Position numbers and translations under genes: made by a program
Notes under the pieces: model-generated
Databases searched by the model: none
Told to the model about the DNA's origin: nothing
The model's input: the letters and a program-made list of their open reading frames with translations, nothing else
Part shown: piece after piece, positions 54,135 to 62,954 of the stretch
How positions within the stretch are numbered: the first letter of the stretch is position 1
Layout of the letters: each line of letters starts with the position of its first letter
Source of the DNA: CAZLFQ01 sp964625465
Lineage (GTDB): Bacteria > Pseudomonadota > Alphaproteobacteria > Rickettsiales > Midichloriaceae
Direction of reading: 5' to 3'
DNA length: 64,000 nucleotides
NCBI GenBank assembly: GCA_964625465.1
Contig: CAZVFD010000002.1
Span: forward strand, 62,001-126,000

Positions 54135-55205
54135 GTGAGTGATTTAGTCGAAAATATTTCAAACAGTTATGAATACGGATCATTCACTTGTTCAGTTCCT
54201 GAGTATGAAGATAATAACAATTATTTAGTGAATAGTAGCTACTTTGCTTCTCACTCCCCAGTTTTCCCAAACTATGGAGAGTTTGTTTTGCAGAATCAAT
54301 GTTTGGTTGGTATGGAAGAGTATCAACATGTTGAAAGTCATATTGTTGAAAGTAAGACATATAATAAAGGCGTCTTAGCGCTAGAGCTAATTACTGTAGC
54401 GTCAACTTCTGTATTGGTAGGGAATTATCTAGCTGGGGTTATGGGTGGGTCTATTGCTTTAGTATCTTGTATATCGACTATATATAATTCTTACGAGCAT
54501 AATCCAACAGCAGATGAAATTTTATCTGATACTGTAAAATATTCTCAAGGGGTGCTAAAACACGCAGCTTTTTATGAGATAGCTACACATGAATTCGCTA
54601 GAACTTGGTTTATAAATCATATTCTAAAGGAGAAGATAGACTGGCGCTTTAAATATATGCTTGATTTGTCATATTTTACAACTGGTAACGTGCTTGGTAA
54701 TTGGGCTGCTGATTCGCTGACAGATATTCAAAACGAGCTCTTTATAGATGACGATGAAAGTAAAATTAAGGTTAAATTAGAGCCTTTTCTAACAAAAAAA
54801 CTGCCGACTACGGCAGTTAAGAGGGTAGTAAAAGAAGTGATGAAGGATGCGGCTATATTTTCATTCATGTATTATAAGTCATCTGTCAAGAGTTTTGAGG
54901 AGTACTTAAAGTATCGAATTAGCCCAGATATAAGGCTACCTCTATATAAATGGATTGATGATACTACTTTACCATCCGTATTAGCTCATTTTACCTCTAA
55001 CGTCTTGGTTTCTACATACTATAATGGTTTTAGTTTTACAAACGCAACCAAGACATTTGCACATACAACGGCAAAATACGTGCCTGAATATTTGTTGTCG
55101 AAGTATGTATTTAAAGATTGGAGTGGAAGGTGGGCAAAATACCCTATAATTGCGGTTACCTCATTTACATACATTGCAGCTAAAATTTTGCTGCCAAACC
55201 ATTAG
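54135..55205 (+). CDS. Hypothetical membrane-associated protein
   Basis: 356 aa, GTG start; no family recognised. A hydrophobic hairpin at about residues 78-115 (GVLALELITVASTSVLVGNYLAGVMGGSIALVSCI) suggests two membrane segments; further weaker hydrophobic stretches occur near residues 225-240 and 325-350. The N-terminus is Tyr/Asn/Ser-rich. Repeated WF/WAA-type phrases (ARTWFINHIL, TGNVLGNWAADSL, WSGRWAKYPII) hint at internally repeated helical units. It stands alone between dacB and the folD operon, both on the same strand. I can offer no function. Confidence 0.65.
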   Translation: MSDLVENISNSYEYGSFTCSVPEYEDNNNYLVNSSYFASHSPVFPNYGEFVLQNQCLVGMEEYQHVESHIVESKTYNKGVLALELITVASTSVLVGNYLAGVMGGSIALVSCISTIYNSYEHNPTADEILSDTVKYSQGVLKHAAFYEIATHEFARTWFINHILKEKIDWRFKYMLDLSYFTTGNVLGNWAADSLTDIQNELFIDDDESKIKVKLEPFLTKKLPTTAVKRVVKEVMKDAAIFSFMYYKSSVKSFEEYLKYRISPDIRLPLYKWIDDTTLPSVLAHFTSNVLVSTYYNGFSFTNATKTFAHTTAKYVPEYLLSKYVFKDWSGRWAKYPIIAVTSFTYIAAKILLPNH

Positions 55206-55262
55206 TACTTCCGTTTTCCTATAAATAGTACTATATTGAAAGCAAATAGTTCTATGTAACGG

Positions 55263-56126
55263 ATGACAGCGAAAATAATAGATGGAAAAGCTTTTGCGAA
55301 TAATTTCTGTAACGAGTTGAAGCAAACTGTGCAGCTTTTGAAAGCTAAGCATAATGTTATTCCAGGTTTGGCTGTGATATTAGTAGGTGATGATCCTGCG
55401 AGTCACGTCTATGTTAAAAACAAGATTGTTAAAGCTAAGGAATTAGGTATCAATATATTTGATTTTGTAATGCCTGCTGCTGCCTCTGTAAGAATTATAA
55501 AAGCAAAAATTGAAAACCTTAACAACGACCTTAAGGTTCACGGAATACTTGTGCAATTACCTCTGCCTCAAGGCATAGATCAATATGATATTATTGATAG
55601 TATAGATCCCATAAAAGATGTAGACGGTTTTACTACTCGTAATATAGGGTTGCTGCATTCATCTAGAGATTGTCTAGAGCCAAGTACACCGCAAGGCTGT
55701 TTAAAACTAATTAAAAGTGTAATGGGGGAAGACCTGTCCGGCAAAAAAGCTGTTGTGGTAGGAAGATCTATAATCGTTGGAAGGCCAATGGCCACAATGT
55801 TGCTGAGAGAGAACTGTACAGTGACTACATTGCACAGTAAGTCATACAACATAAAAGAAGAATGTAAGACTGCGGATATCCTAATAGCCGCTGCAGGGCA
55901 AAGAGAAATGATAACAGCCGATTTGATAAAGCCAGGTGCTTGTGTTATTGATATTGGCATTACTCGTCATGAAAATAAACTTTACGGTGATGTTAAATTT
56001 GATGAAGTAAAAGAAGTCGCTGGGTTTATTACCCCAGTTCCAGGTGGGGTGGGCCCAATGACAATTGCTTGTATGTTGAGTAACACAGTTAAAGCAGCAT
56101 GTATTCAGAAGAAGATAAAGTTATGA
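55263..56126 (+). CDS. folD: Methylenetetrahydrofolate dehydrogenase/cyclohydrolase
   Basis: Bifunctional enzyme interconverting 5,10-methylene- and 10-formyl-tetrahydrofolate, supplying formyl groups for fMet-tRNA and purines. 287 aa: catalytic Lys region DDPASHVYVKNKIVKAKELGI, GILVQLPLPQGID, DPIKDVDGFTTRNIGLL, PSTPQGCLKLIK, the NADP site VVVGRSIIVGRPMATMLL and FITPVPGGVGPMTIACML. First gene of a run of six overlapping or closely spaced genes ending at 59463. Confidence 0.97.
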   Translation: MTAKIIDGKAFANNFCNELKQTVQLLKAKHNVIPGLAVILVGDDPASHVYVKNKIVKAKELGINIFDFVMPAAASVRIIKAKIENLNNDLKVHGILVQLPLPQGIDQYDIIDSIDPIKDVDGFTTRNIGLLHSSRDCLEPSTPQGCLKLIKSVMGEDLSGKKAVVVGRSIIVGRPMATMLLRENCTVTTLHSKSYNIKEECKTADILIAAAGQREMITADLIKPGACVIDIGITRHENKLYGDVKFDEVKEVAGFITPVPGGVGPMTIACMLSNTVKAACIQKKIKL

Positions 56127-56986
56127 TTAAGGGTATAATAAAATTTGGTAAATGTGTAGGTAATAGCATCAACGACTTAATTATGCATGATGGTGTTGAG
56201 CATGCAGGTTATTTATCATTTCTTATAATGCTAACCGTATTCCCTTTTCTTGTATTCTTCATGGCTGCTGTAGGGTTCATTGGGAATGAATCGTTAGGAA
56301 ATCAGCTCGTTCAGTTAATACTGGATAGCAACTGGGCGCAATTTATAGATGCCTTGAAACCCAGAATTGTGGAGATTACTTCTAGCCCTCCTCAAGGATT
56401 GCTAACAATTGCTATTGTCAGTGCTATTTGGACAGCCTCCTCTATATTTGAGGCGTTGAGAACTATTTTAAATAAAGCCTATAGAGTAACTTCTACACCA
56501 ATGTATTTATGGAGAAGATTAGTAAGTTTTTTTGAGTTTTTTATAGCTGTAATAATCATAATTTGTTTCTTGGTGAGCTTGGTTGTGCTGCCATGGATAT
56601 GGAATTTTATAGACAGTATGTTCCACATTAATAATTACACCTTTCTTGCTTTCTTTTCGCCTGAAAGTGAAAATTTTAGATATTTATTGCTATTAAGTTT
56701 TGGGTTGTTACTAATCTGCTTTTCTTACTATTCTTTGCCTAATAAAAAGCAAAGTTTAAGAAAGAGCTTCCCTGGGGCATTAACAGTGCTAATTGGTTGG
56801 ACATTATTTACTTGGGTGTTCAAATATTATGTTGCTAACTTTCCTCAAGTGAACTTGATATACGGAAGTATTGCCGGCATAATAATTTCTTTGCTCTATT
56901 TTTATGTTTGCAGTATAATTTACATCTTCGGTGCAGAGTTTAACTACCACCTTGAAAATACATTCTTTAAACGTAAGAAAAAATGA
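56123..56986 (+). CDS. YihY/virulence factor BrkB family membrane protein
   Basis: 287 aa from the ATG at 56123, which overlaps the folD stop (ATGA); an in-frame ATG at 56099 is less likely. About six helices, with the family phrases HAGYLSFLIMLTVFPFLVFFMAAVGF, AIVSAIWTASSIFEALRTILNKAY and the C-terminal YGSIAGIIISLLYFYVCSIIYIFGAEFNYHLE. Formerly confused with RNase BN; recent work in E. coli links YhdP/YihY-type proteins to envelope lipid traffic, which would suit its neighbour ydbH, but that link here is only contextual. Confidence 0.9.
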   Translation: MIKGIIKFGKCVGNSINDLIMHDGVEHAGYLSFLIMLTVFPFLVFFMAAVGFIGNESLGNQLVQLILDSNWAQFIDALKPRIVEITSSPPQGLLTIAIVSAIWTASSIFEALRTILNKAYRVTSTPMYLWRRLVSFFEFFIAVIIIICFLVSLVVLPWIWNFIDSMFHINNYTFLAFFSPESENFRYLLLLSFGLLLICFSYYSLPNKKQSLRKSFPGALTVLIGWTLFTWVFKYYVANFPQVNLIYGSIAGIIISLLYFYVCSIIYIFGAEFNYHLENTFFKRKKK

Positions 56987-57702
56987 CGAACACAGCAATA
57001 TTTATCCCAGCAAGATTAGGAGCAACAAGGCTTCCAAATAAACCTTTAGCAGATATTGGTGGTAAGCCAATGTTGATACATGTAGCTGAAAAAGCTAGAG
57101 ATGCAAAAGTGGGTGATGTTTATATTACTTGTCCAGACCAAGAGTTGGTTGATTTAGCAGCTAAATATGGGTTTAAAGCTATTCTTACCCCACATGAAAT
57201 CAATACTGGTACAGACAGAATTTATGCTGCGTACAAAGCTTGCGGCAAAGAATATGATTATATCGTAAATCTTCAGGGCGACATCCCATTAATTAGCCCA
57301 AACACTATCAAACATGCTGTAGAAATTCTGCAGGCATCGAATGATGATATCTCTACAATTGCCACCTTGATGGATGATGAAAGCGAGAAGACTAATCCAA
57401 ATGTTGTAAAAGCTATTATTGCGATTAATGGCAGAGCATTATATTTCACGCGTACATCTAATTCCCCGCATGGTGAAGGTGATATGTATCACCACGTTGG
57501 CATATATGTTTATAGAAAGGATGCACTTAATAAATTTGTACAGTTGAAGCAAACTCCACTTGAGCTTCGCGAAAGACTGGAACAATTACGCGCGTTAGAA
57601 AATGGAATGACCATTCGAATTGGCGTTGTAAAGGATGTAGCTCTTGGTGTGGATACACCCGATGATTTAGAGAAAATTAGGAAAATTCATTCCAATATGT
57701 AA
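56983..57702 (+). CDS. kdsB: CMP-Kdo synthetase
   Basis: 3-deoxy-manno-octulosonate cytidylyltransferase, which activates Kdo with CTP for LPS assembly. 239 aa: nucleotide-binding start FIPARLGATRLPNKPLADIGGKPMLIHV, NLQGDIPLISP, and the sugar-binding FTRTSNSPHGEGDMYHHVGIYVYRKDAL and LEQLRALENGMTIRI. Start overlaps the yihY stop by four bases. Completes, with kdsD at 39558-40532, part of the Kdo branch; kdsA and kdsC are elsewhere. Confidence 0.96.
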   Translation: MTNTAIFIPARLGATRLPNKPLADIGGKPMLIHVAEKARDAKVGDVYITCPDQELVDLAAKYGFKAILTPHEINTGTDRIYAAYKACGKEYDYIVNLQGDIPLISPNTIKHAVEILQASNDDISTIATLMDDESEKTNPNVVKAIIAINGRALYFTRTSNSPHGEGDMYHHVGIYVYRKDALNKFVQLKQTPLELRERLEQLRALENGMTIRIGVVKDVALGVDTPDDLEKIRKIHSNM

Positions 57703-57704
57703 AT

Positions 57705-59006
57705 ATGCTGGAAACCCCTCAAGTAAAGCCAAAGATATCACGTAAGTTAATTTGGTTTATTGTGGTTTTTGATTTGTTATTAGTAGCTGGTATTCTAGCT
57801 TATTTTTTCTTTCCATTTAAAGGAGTTATTGAAAGTAAAGTCATTTCCACTTTAGAAGCTGGGGGTTTGAAAGTTTCTAAATTTGAAATTCAGTCCTTTG
57901 ATACTAGCAGAGCTTCGATCTCTGAACTCAATCTTGGTAGCAATTCTGAGGTAAAGATTAAAGATATTGTTGTAAATTATGATGCTAAAGGGATAGTTAG
58001 TGGCAAAATAAAATCTCTGGAAGTAGGAGATGTTCTATTAAATGCGGTGAGGAGTCCAGAAGGGATAAGTATTGAAGGCTTAGAATCTTTATTTAAAACT
58101 AAGTCTGAAAAAAGCAAAATTGATATTGACCAAATCTTTAAATCATTACCTGATAAAGTAACTCTAAAAAAAATATCTCTGAATTTTACAGATAAAGAAT
58201 TTTCAGTAGATACATCTATTTCGGTTGAGTTAGATATCGATCATGATAATAAAACAATTCATGGGCTTTTTAAATCTTCGCCATTCGTAATGGAAAACTC
58301 GCCAATCGATATTTATTCTCCAGTATTAGAAGGGTCGCTAGATCTAAAACACACACATATTACCACAACTGCGAATTTAGCTAGTAAGGATGCAAGCTTT
58401 AATATTAACTTAATTGTCGATGTAGATGTACAAGACATGGAAAACGGTAAGTTTGAAATATCTAAATTCAAATTACCTATCGGTGGTGGGATTGTCACCT
58501 TAGATAAAATAGTTACATCTACAGGTTTTAAAAAGCCAATCCCAATAAAAGCAAACGTTAAAAATGTTGAGTTATCAGACATTCTTGGCAAAGTTACCAA
58601 CGGGGAAATAGAAGGTGACGGTAGGTTGTCTGGCAGTGTGAAGCTAGTATATCATCCTAGTGGACAAATCGAAATTCAAAATGGACAGTTAGAAGGCGGA
58701 AACGAAGGTCTTATAAAGGTTTCGCCAGCATTGATACCAGGTGATAATGAACAAGTTAAAATGACGAGAACCATCTTGGAAAATTTCAAATATAACATTT
58801 TAGAGATGTCGATTCTAGCAGATAAGGATGATAACTCTTTGATTAATATGAAGGTTGAGGGGGCTAATCCGAGTTATATGGAAGGGAAGAAAGTAAAGTT
58901 GAATATAAATCTGTCTGGTGATACAATACCTATGTTAAAACGTAGTCTAATTCCAATGAATGACGTTAAAACCATTATTGACTCAGGGGATAAAAATGAG
59001 AAATAA
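57705..59006 (+). CDS. ydbH: Short YdbH-like (AsmA-like) envelope lipid-transport protein
   Basis: 433 aa, about half the length of E. coli YdbH (about 880 aa). One membrane helix at about 14-34 (KLIWFIVVFDLLLVAGILAYFFF) anchors a periplasmic, strand-rich body of alternating residues as in AsmA-like bridges. The C-terminal part, GRLSGSVKLVYHPSGQIEIQNGQLEGG ... ILENFKYNILEMSILADKDDNSLINMKVEGANP, matches the YdbH C-terminal domain. It is followed by the ynbE and ydbL homologues, the gene order of the E. coli operon, which makes the call firm. Predicted to shuttle phospholipids between the two membranes. Confidence 0.82.
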   Translation: MLETPQVKPKISRKLIWFIVVFDLLLVAGILAYFFFPFKGVIESKVISTLEAGGLKVSKFEIQSFDTSRASISELNLGSNSEVKIKDIVVNYDAKGIVSGKIKSLEVGDVLLNAVRSPEGISIEGLESLFKTKSEKSKIDIDQIFKSLPDKVTLKKISLNFTDKEFSVDTSISVELDIDHDNKTIHGLFKSSPFVMENSPIDIYSPVLEGSLDLKHTHITTTANLASKDASFNINLIVDVDVQDMENGKFEISKFKLPIGGGIVTLDKIVTSTGFKKPIPIKANVKNVELSDILGKVTNGEIEGDGRLSGSVKLVYHPSGQIEIQNGQLEGGNEGLIKVSPALIPGDNEQVKMTRTILENFKYNILEMSILADKDDNSLINMKVEGANPSYMEGKKVKLNINLSGDTIPMLKRSLIPMNDVKTIIDSGDKNEK

Positions 59007-59181
59007 TTTTTATGTAGTATTATTGAGTTTATTTGTGGTTGCATGCTCACCGACTGTGCAAGTGCAAGCTCCAGATAAGCCTGTAGAAATTAATTTGAAT
59101 GTAAATATCGAACATAAAATTAAAGTTCAAATTGATAAAGATGTTAAGAAAGCAATTACTAAAAACCCAGATATATTCTAA
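58996..59181 (+). CDS. ynbE: YnbE-like lipoprotein
   Basis: 61-aa lipoprotein starting at the ATG at 58996 behind AGGGG, inside the end of ydbH (11-bp overlap). Signal FYVVLLSLFVVAC with Cys17 as lipidation site, then PTVQVQAPDKPVEINLNVNIEHKI..DKDVKKAI..NPDIF, which matches E. coli YnbE almost phrase by phrase. In E. coli YnbE extends the YdbH beta-groove to the outer membrane by strand addition; the same arrangement is expected here. Confidence 0.88.
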   Translation: MRNNFYVVLLSLFVVACSPTVQVQAPDKPVEINLNVNIEHKIKVQIDKDVKKAITKNPDIF

Positions 59182-59193
59182 TAGGAGTATTAT

Positions 59194-59463
59194 ATGAGAA
59201 AATTATTATTATCTTCTGCTTTTGTTTTGGCTTTTACAGCTTCGGCATTCGCTCTGGATCTTCAGTCAGCTCGTTCGCAAGGACTAGTTAAAGAAAATTC
59301 TTCTGGTTATATTGAGGCAGTACAATCAAGTTCAGAAGTTGACGCTTTAGTAAGTGAAGTAAATGCAAAGCGTAAAAAAGAATATGAACGTATTTCTAAA
59401 GAAAACGGTCAGTCTGTTGATGTAGTTGGAAAGCTTGCAGCAGAACAGCTTAAAAATAAATAA
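59194..59463 (+). CDS. ydbL: YdbL-like periplasmic protein (DUF1318)
   Basis: 89 aa with a signal peptide (MRKLLLSSAFVLAFTASAFA) and the DUF1318 body: LQSARSQGLVKENSSGYIEAV, VDALVSEVNAKRKKEYERIS and ENGQSVDVVGKLAAEQL. E. coli YdbL acts as a chaperone-like partner preventing YnbE overassembly. Last gene of the folD-ydbL run, 12 bp after ynbE with TAGGAG upstream, and followed by a strong terminator. Confidence 0.9.
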   Translation: MRKLLLSSAFVLAFTASAFALDLQSARSQGLVKENSSGYIEAVQSSSEVDALVSEVNAKRKKEYERISKENGQSVDVVGKLAAEQLKNK

Positions 59464-59483
59464 AGTCTTTTAGATAAATTTTT

Positions 59484-59518
59484 AGCCAGTTAGTCAATGT
59501 GCTAACTGGCTTTTTTTA
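59484..59518 (+). terminator. Rho-independent terminator after ydbL
   Basis: Ten-base perfect stem AGCCAGTTAG / CTAACTGGCT with an 8-base loop, followed by seven T. It closes the folD-to-ydbL unit 21 bp after the ydbL stop and, being preceded by A/T on the other strand, may also serve the convergent DUF1905 gene. Confidence 0.92.
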
Positions 59519-59824
59519 TTAGATGACTAAGCTAATATTGATGGTTTTATCTGCTTTGATTTTTTCAGCGGTTCTAATCGCCGATTTTATTGGTAGAATG
59601 TAAGAACCAAGCTCTTTTGAAGGAAATAGCGATGTTTGCCAAGTACTATTTCCGAGTGTTACAGAAACTCTAACAGAGCCCCAAGCAGCTCTTTTGTTCA
59701 TAGATAAGTATCTCACTTTATCTGACTGCTCTTGCGGTAGTGTTACGAAGTGCCAAGCAGTAGATCCTTTGTATAGCCAGACCGTTGCTTTAAACTTGAT
59801 GATACAGTTTTTTGTTTTTGTCAT
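59519..59824 (-). CDS. DUF1905 domain protein
   Basis: 101 aa from the ATG at 59824; a longer frame to 59869 would start inside the terminator hairpin of skp and is less likely. It shows the DUF1905 pattern of a small beta-barrel: IIKFKATVWLYKGSTAWHFVTLPQEQSDKV, RAAWGSVRVSVTLGNSTWQTSLFPSKELGSYILPIKSAIRTAEKI. The function of the family is unknown. It lies downstream of bamA-skp but is separated by a terminator, so it is probably transcribed on its own or by read-through. Confidence 0.85.
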   Translation of the reverse strand: MTKTKNCIIKFKATVWLYKGSTAWHFVTLPQEQSDKVRYLSMNKRAAWGSVRVSVTLGNSTWQTSLFPSKELGSYILPIKSAIRTAEKIKADKTINISLVI

Positions 59825-59851
59825 TTTGCGAATCTGGTTGTGGGAAGAGCT

Positions 59852-59882
59852 GAAAATAAAAAAGCCCACTTCCGCGGGCTTT
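59852..59882 (-). terminator. Rho-independent terminator after skp
   Basis: On the minus strand AAAGCCC, 8-base loop, GGGCTTT, then TTTATTTTC. It lies 23 bp beyond the skp stop and just before the DUF1905 start, closing the bamA-skp unit. Confidence 0.8.
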
Positions 59883-59904
59883 AATATTAATATTCAAATT
59901 TGAA

Positions 59905-60471
59905 TTATCCCTTTGCAGGTGCATCAAATTTTACAGTTACTGATGGAAGCTTTTTATTTAGAGCTTCAATCATAGCATCTGTAATTTCAATGCCGTTGTC
60001 TGAGAATAAAGTTTGTAGTTTAGGAAGTACAACTTTATAGCCTTTTTTTGCAGCTTCTTCGCCAATGATAGATGTGAAAGTATCATTAACTTGTTGCATT
60101 GCATCTTGATAAGCTTTGTCGATTATTTGGCGGCTTTCTTGAACTTTTTTCTGTGCATCGCCAAATTCTTTTCCTATCTCTTCGCTCTTCTTGTCATAAG
60201 CGTCTTTAGCAAGAGTAGCTTTTTGTTTCTCAAGATCTTCGAACTTCTTTTTAAAGTAGTCTTCTTTTTTTGCAGAATCTTTCTTAAATTCTTCTGCTTT
60301 CTTATCTAGTTGTTCTTTTATTTTCTGTAGGGCAGTAGCTTTCTCAAAAATTTTCTGAGTATCAACTACAGCAATACCACTTGGATTTGCTGCAGCTTGC
60401 GCGTTAGCAAAGTTAGTTGCAGCCGCTATAATTGCTAAAGCAATTATAGTAGATTTAGTAAGTTTAAGCAT
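59905..60471 (-). CDS. skp: Periplasmic chaperone Skp/OmpH
   Basis: 188 aa with a signal peptide (MLKLTKSTIIALAIIAAATNFANAQA). The mature start IAVVDTQKIFEKATALQKIKEQLDKK is the Skp pattern, followed by a long Lys/Glu coiled coil (about 45-130) forming the tentacles, and a short C-terminal strand region. It carries unfolded outer-membrane proteins to the Bam complex. It lies 17 bp downstream of bamA, the usual order, and ends at a terminator. Confidence 0.93.
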   Translation of the reverse strand: MLKLTKSTIIALAIIAAATNFANAQAAANPSGIAVVDTQKIFEKATALQKIKEQLDKKAEEFKKDSAKKEDYFKKKFEDLEKQKATLAKDAYDKKSEEIGKEFGDAQKKVQESRQIIDKAYQDAMQQVNDTFTSIIGEEAAKKGYKVVLPKLQTLFSDNGIEITDAMIEALNKKLPSVTVKFDAPAKG

Positions 60472-60488
60472 GGTTACTCCACTTAATG

Positions 60489-62768
60489 TTAAAATTTTGT
60501 GCCGAAGTTAAAATAGAACTTCCTCACATCGTCGAACTTCTCTTTTTTATAAGGTACGGCGTAATGTAGACTCATAGTACCAAAAGGTGATTTCCAAATC
60601 AAGCTCGCTCCTGATGATGCACGAACAGAATGTACATCGTAAATGTTTGATTTCTCTTTTAAATCCGTGCCAAACAGTGAGCCAGCATCAGTAAACACTG
60701 CGCCTTTCACACCTAGTTCATCAGGTAGACCGATGGGAAATATTAGTTCGGCAGTGGTAGTATAATAATTATTTCCACCTAGCGAGTCCCTAGTTTTTTT
60801 ATCGCGAGGCCCTATCCCGGCAATGTCAAAGCCTCGAATATACTCTGGGCCGATCATAAATCTGTCGTTTAATTTTACTTTTTTGCCACCGAAGCCTTTA
60901 ATGTTGCCAGCTCGTCCAGATAGTTTTAGCACCAAATCCTTTTTATAAAGTGGCTGATAAAAAGCGGCAACACCTTCGTGCATTAAGTAATTTGTCTGTC
61001 CACCAAGTCCAGCGACATCTTGACTAAGTTTTAAAATATATCCATCTGTTGGTTCTATTCTGCTGTCTAACCTATCATATGTTAATGTGTGTCCAACTGC
61101 AGAAACGGTGTTTTTGCCTTTTTGTTCTTTTACGTAAATTGATGCATCGGCAGCAATATCAAATATATCTTCTTCTTTTAAGGAGTACCTTAAACCATGT
61201 GATAAGTGTTCTGTAAGTTCATATCCGCCACGTATTACAAACCCTTTGCTCTTACTACTAAAAGCACTTTGTTTACGAAGGTTTTTCTGTGATAAGAAAA
61301 TGTCAAAACCAGCTGAGAATTCTTTGTCCATGAAGTATGGTTCTGTAAAACTGAAGTTATAGTCACTTTGCTTTTGAGCTTGCATGAAGCCAAGTGCTAC
61401 TTGTTGTCCTTTGCCTAAGAAGTTGTTTTCAGTTAGGGAAATGCTACCTAATGGTCCGAACGATGTATTATAACCCGCTGCAAAATTTAAGCTACCTGTT
61501 GATGTTTCTTCGACTTCAACATCAAGATCCATTTTATCGGGCGATTCAGTCCTTTTGTTTTTGAACTCAACTTTATTAAAAAATGCAAGGTTCTCTATTC
61601 TTTGTTTCGACCTTTGAATTTTGGACACATTATATGGGTCGCCTTCTGAAATTCTGAATTCTCTTCGAATTACCTTATCAAGCGTTCTTGTATTGTTTTT
61701 GATATTTATTTTATTTATGTAAACCTTCGGGCTTTCCTTGACTTGGAAAACTACAGATGTGGTGTGATTTTCTTTGTCATTACGTACTTCGGGGTCAACG
61801 TCAACAAAAGGGTAGCCGTGGTTTCCAAGATAATTTGTTACGGCATCAACCGAGTTGTCTATCTCTTCTTTATTGAATTTTTTCCCTGATTTAATAGTTA
61901 GTAGTTTTTTTAAATTTTCTACATCAATATTTTTAATATTACTTTGTACAGTTACTTCGCCAAATTCGTAAATGCTTCCTTCGTCTACTACGAAAGTAAT
62001 AAGGAAAGCATCGCGTTTTGGAGACAACTCTGCTGTTGCTGAGGTCACTTTAAAATCAGCAAAGCCGCGATTCATGTAGAATCTGCGTATTTGTTCTCTG
62101 TCAAATTCTAGTTTGTCTGGATCATATACGTCTGCAGATGAAAAGAATCGATACCAACGCTCTTCTCTAGAAGCAATGGCTTCAATTAAATCAGCATCAG
62201 AGAATGATTCGTTTCCGTCAAAGTTGATTTTTTTGATTTTTGCCTGAGAACCTTCGTCTATTTCATATATAAGGTTTACTCTATTTTGGTCGAGGTTAAT
62301 GATTTTAGGCTCTACTTTTACTGAATATCTGCCGCGTTTTTTATATAATGTTACAATTCGCTTGATATCATTTTGCATTTTTGTTACCGAGAAAACTGAA
62401 CTCGGCTGCATCGTGATTTCTTGATTGAGATCAGCATCTTCGATTCTTTTATTACCATCGAAATATACTTTGCTAATCATCGGGTTTTCTTTCACATATA
62501 CATGTAGGTGTGAGCCTGATAAGTGGATTTTAACATCTGAGAAGAACCCAGTGTTGAAAAGTGCTTTTATAGATTCATCTACCTTTTTTTGATCGTATGT
62601 ATCACCAGTATTCATACGCAGATATGCGAAGATGGTTTGGTCACTTATACGTTGATTACCATCATAATCAATTTTACCAATTTTGGTTGCTCCATAAGCT
62701 GAAGAAGTACAGAGCGCAAAAAATAATCCCGCTATAGCAATCTTTTTAATAATCATATTCCTAATCAT
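60489..62768 (-). CDS. bamA: Outer membrane protein assembly factor BamA
   Basis: Core of the machine that inserts beta-barrels into the outer membrane. 759 aa: signal peptide (IIKKIAIAGLFFALCTSSAYGA), five POTRA domains (about 28-420), and a 16-strand Omp85 barrel with the conserved RGF motif in EYIRGFDIAGIGPRD and the terminal strand ending FNFGTKF, a proper C-terminal aromatic. An internal ATG at 62756 is an alternative start. Followed by skp; lpxD/fabZ/lpxA, which often come next, are not here. Confidence 0.97.
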   Translation of the reverse strand: MIRNMIIKKIAIAGLFFALCTSSAYGATKIGKIDYDGNQRISDQTIFAYLRMNTGDTYDQKKVDESIKALFNTGFFSDVKIHLSGSHLHVYVKENPMISKVYFDGNKRIEDADLNQEITMQPSSVFSVTKMQNDIKRIVTLYKKRGRYSVKVEPKIINLDQNRVNLIYEIDEGSQAKIKKINFDGNESFSDADLIEAIASREERWYRFFSSADVYDPDKLEFDREQIRRFYMNRGFADFKVTSATAELSPKRDAFLITFVVDEGSIYEFGEVTVQSNIKNIDVENLKKLLTIKSGKKFNKEEIDNSVDAVTNYLGNHGYPFVDVDPEVRNDKENHTTSVVFQVKESPKVYINKINIKNNTRTLDKVIRREFRISEGDPYNVSKIQRSKQRIENLAFFNKVEFKNKRTESPDKMDLDVEVEETSTGSLNFAAGYNTSFGPLGSISLTENNFLGKGQQVALGFMQAQKQSDYNFSFTEPYFMDKEFSAGFDIFLSQKNLRKQSAFSSKSKGFVIRGGYELTEHLSHGLRYSLKEEDIFDIAADASIYVKEQKGKNTVSAVGHTLTYDRLDSRIEPTDGYILKLSQDVAGLGGQTNYLMHEGVAAFYQPLYKKDLVLKLSGRAGNIKGFGGKKVKLNDRFMIGPEYIRGFDIAGIGPRDKKTRDSLGGNNYYTTTAELIFPIGLPDELGVKGAVFTDAGSLFGTDLKEKSNIYDVHSVRASSGASLIWKSPFGTMSLHYAVPYKKEKFDDVRKFYFNFGTKF

Positions 62769-62954
62769 TCTGCAGATGATTGATATCTACTATATTTCTA
62801 CCTAGCTGGCAATGTTTAAATGCGATTGACAACTATTAGCAATGGGTATAGAAGGCTCTCGAAATTAATATACTAATTTCAATTAAAAAGACGTTTAAAA
62901 ATTCAAAATGAACTTATTTAAGCCTAAATTATTAAAATATAAAGGGAGATATTT

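Noticed and set aside
59825..59869. N-terminal extension of the DUF1905 protein.
   Set aside because: It would begin inside the skp terminator hairpin and adds residues outside the domain; the ATG at 59824 is preferred.
62826..62852. TTGACA and TATAGA upstream of the gene at 62955.
   Set aside because: The spacer is only 15 bp and the pair is about 100 bp from the start; not convincing as a promoter.
62883..62898. TTAA-N8-TTAA upstream of the small helical-repeat genes.
   Set aside because: Spacing is eight, not seven, and no trailing C; not the CtrA pattern. A similar N8 case occurs at about 52607 before dacB.
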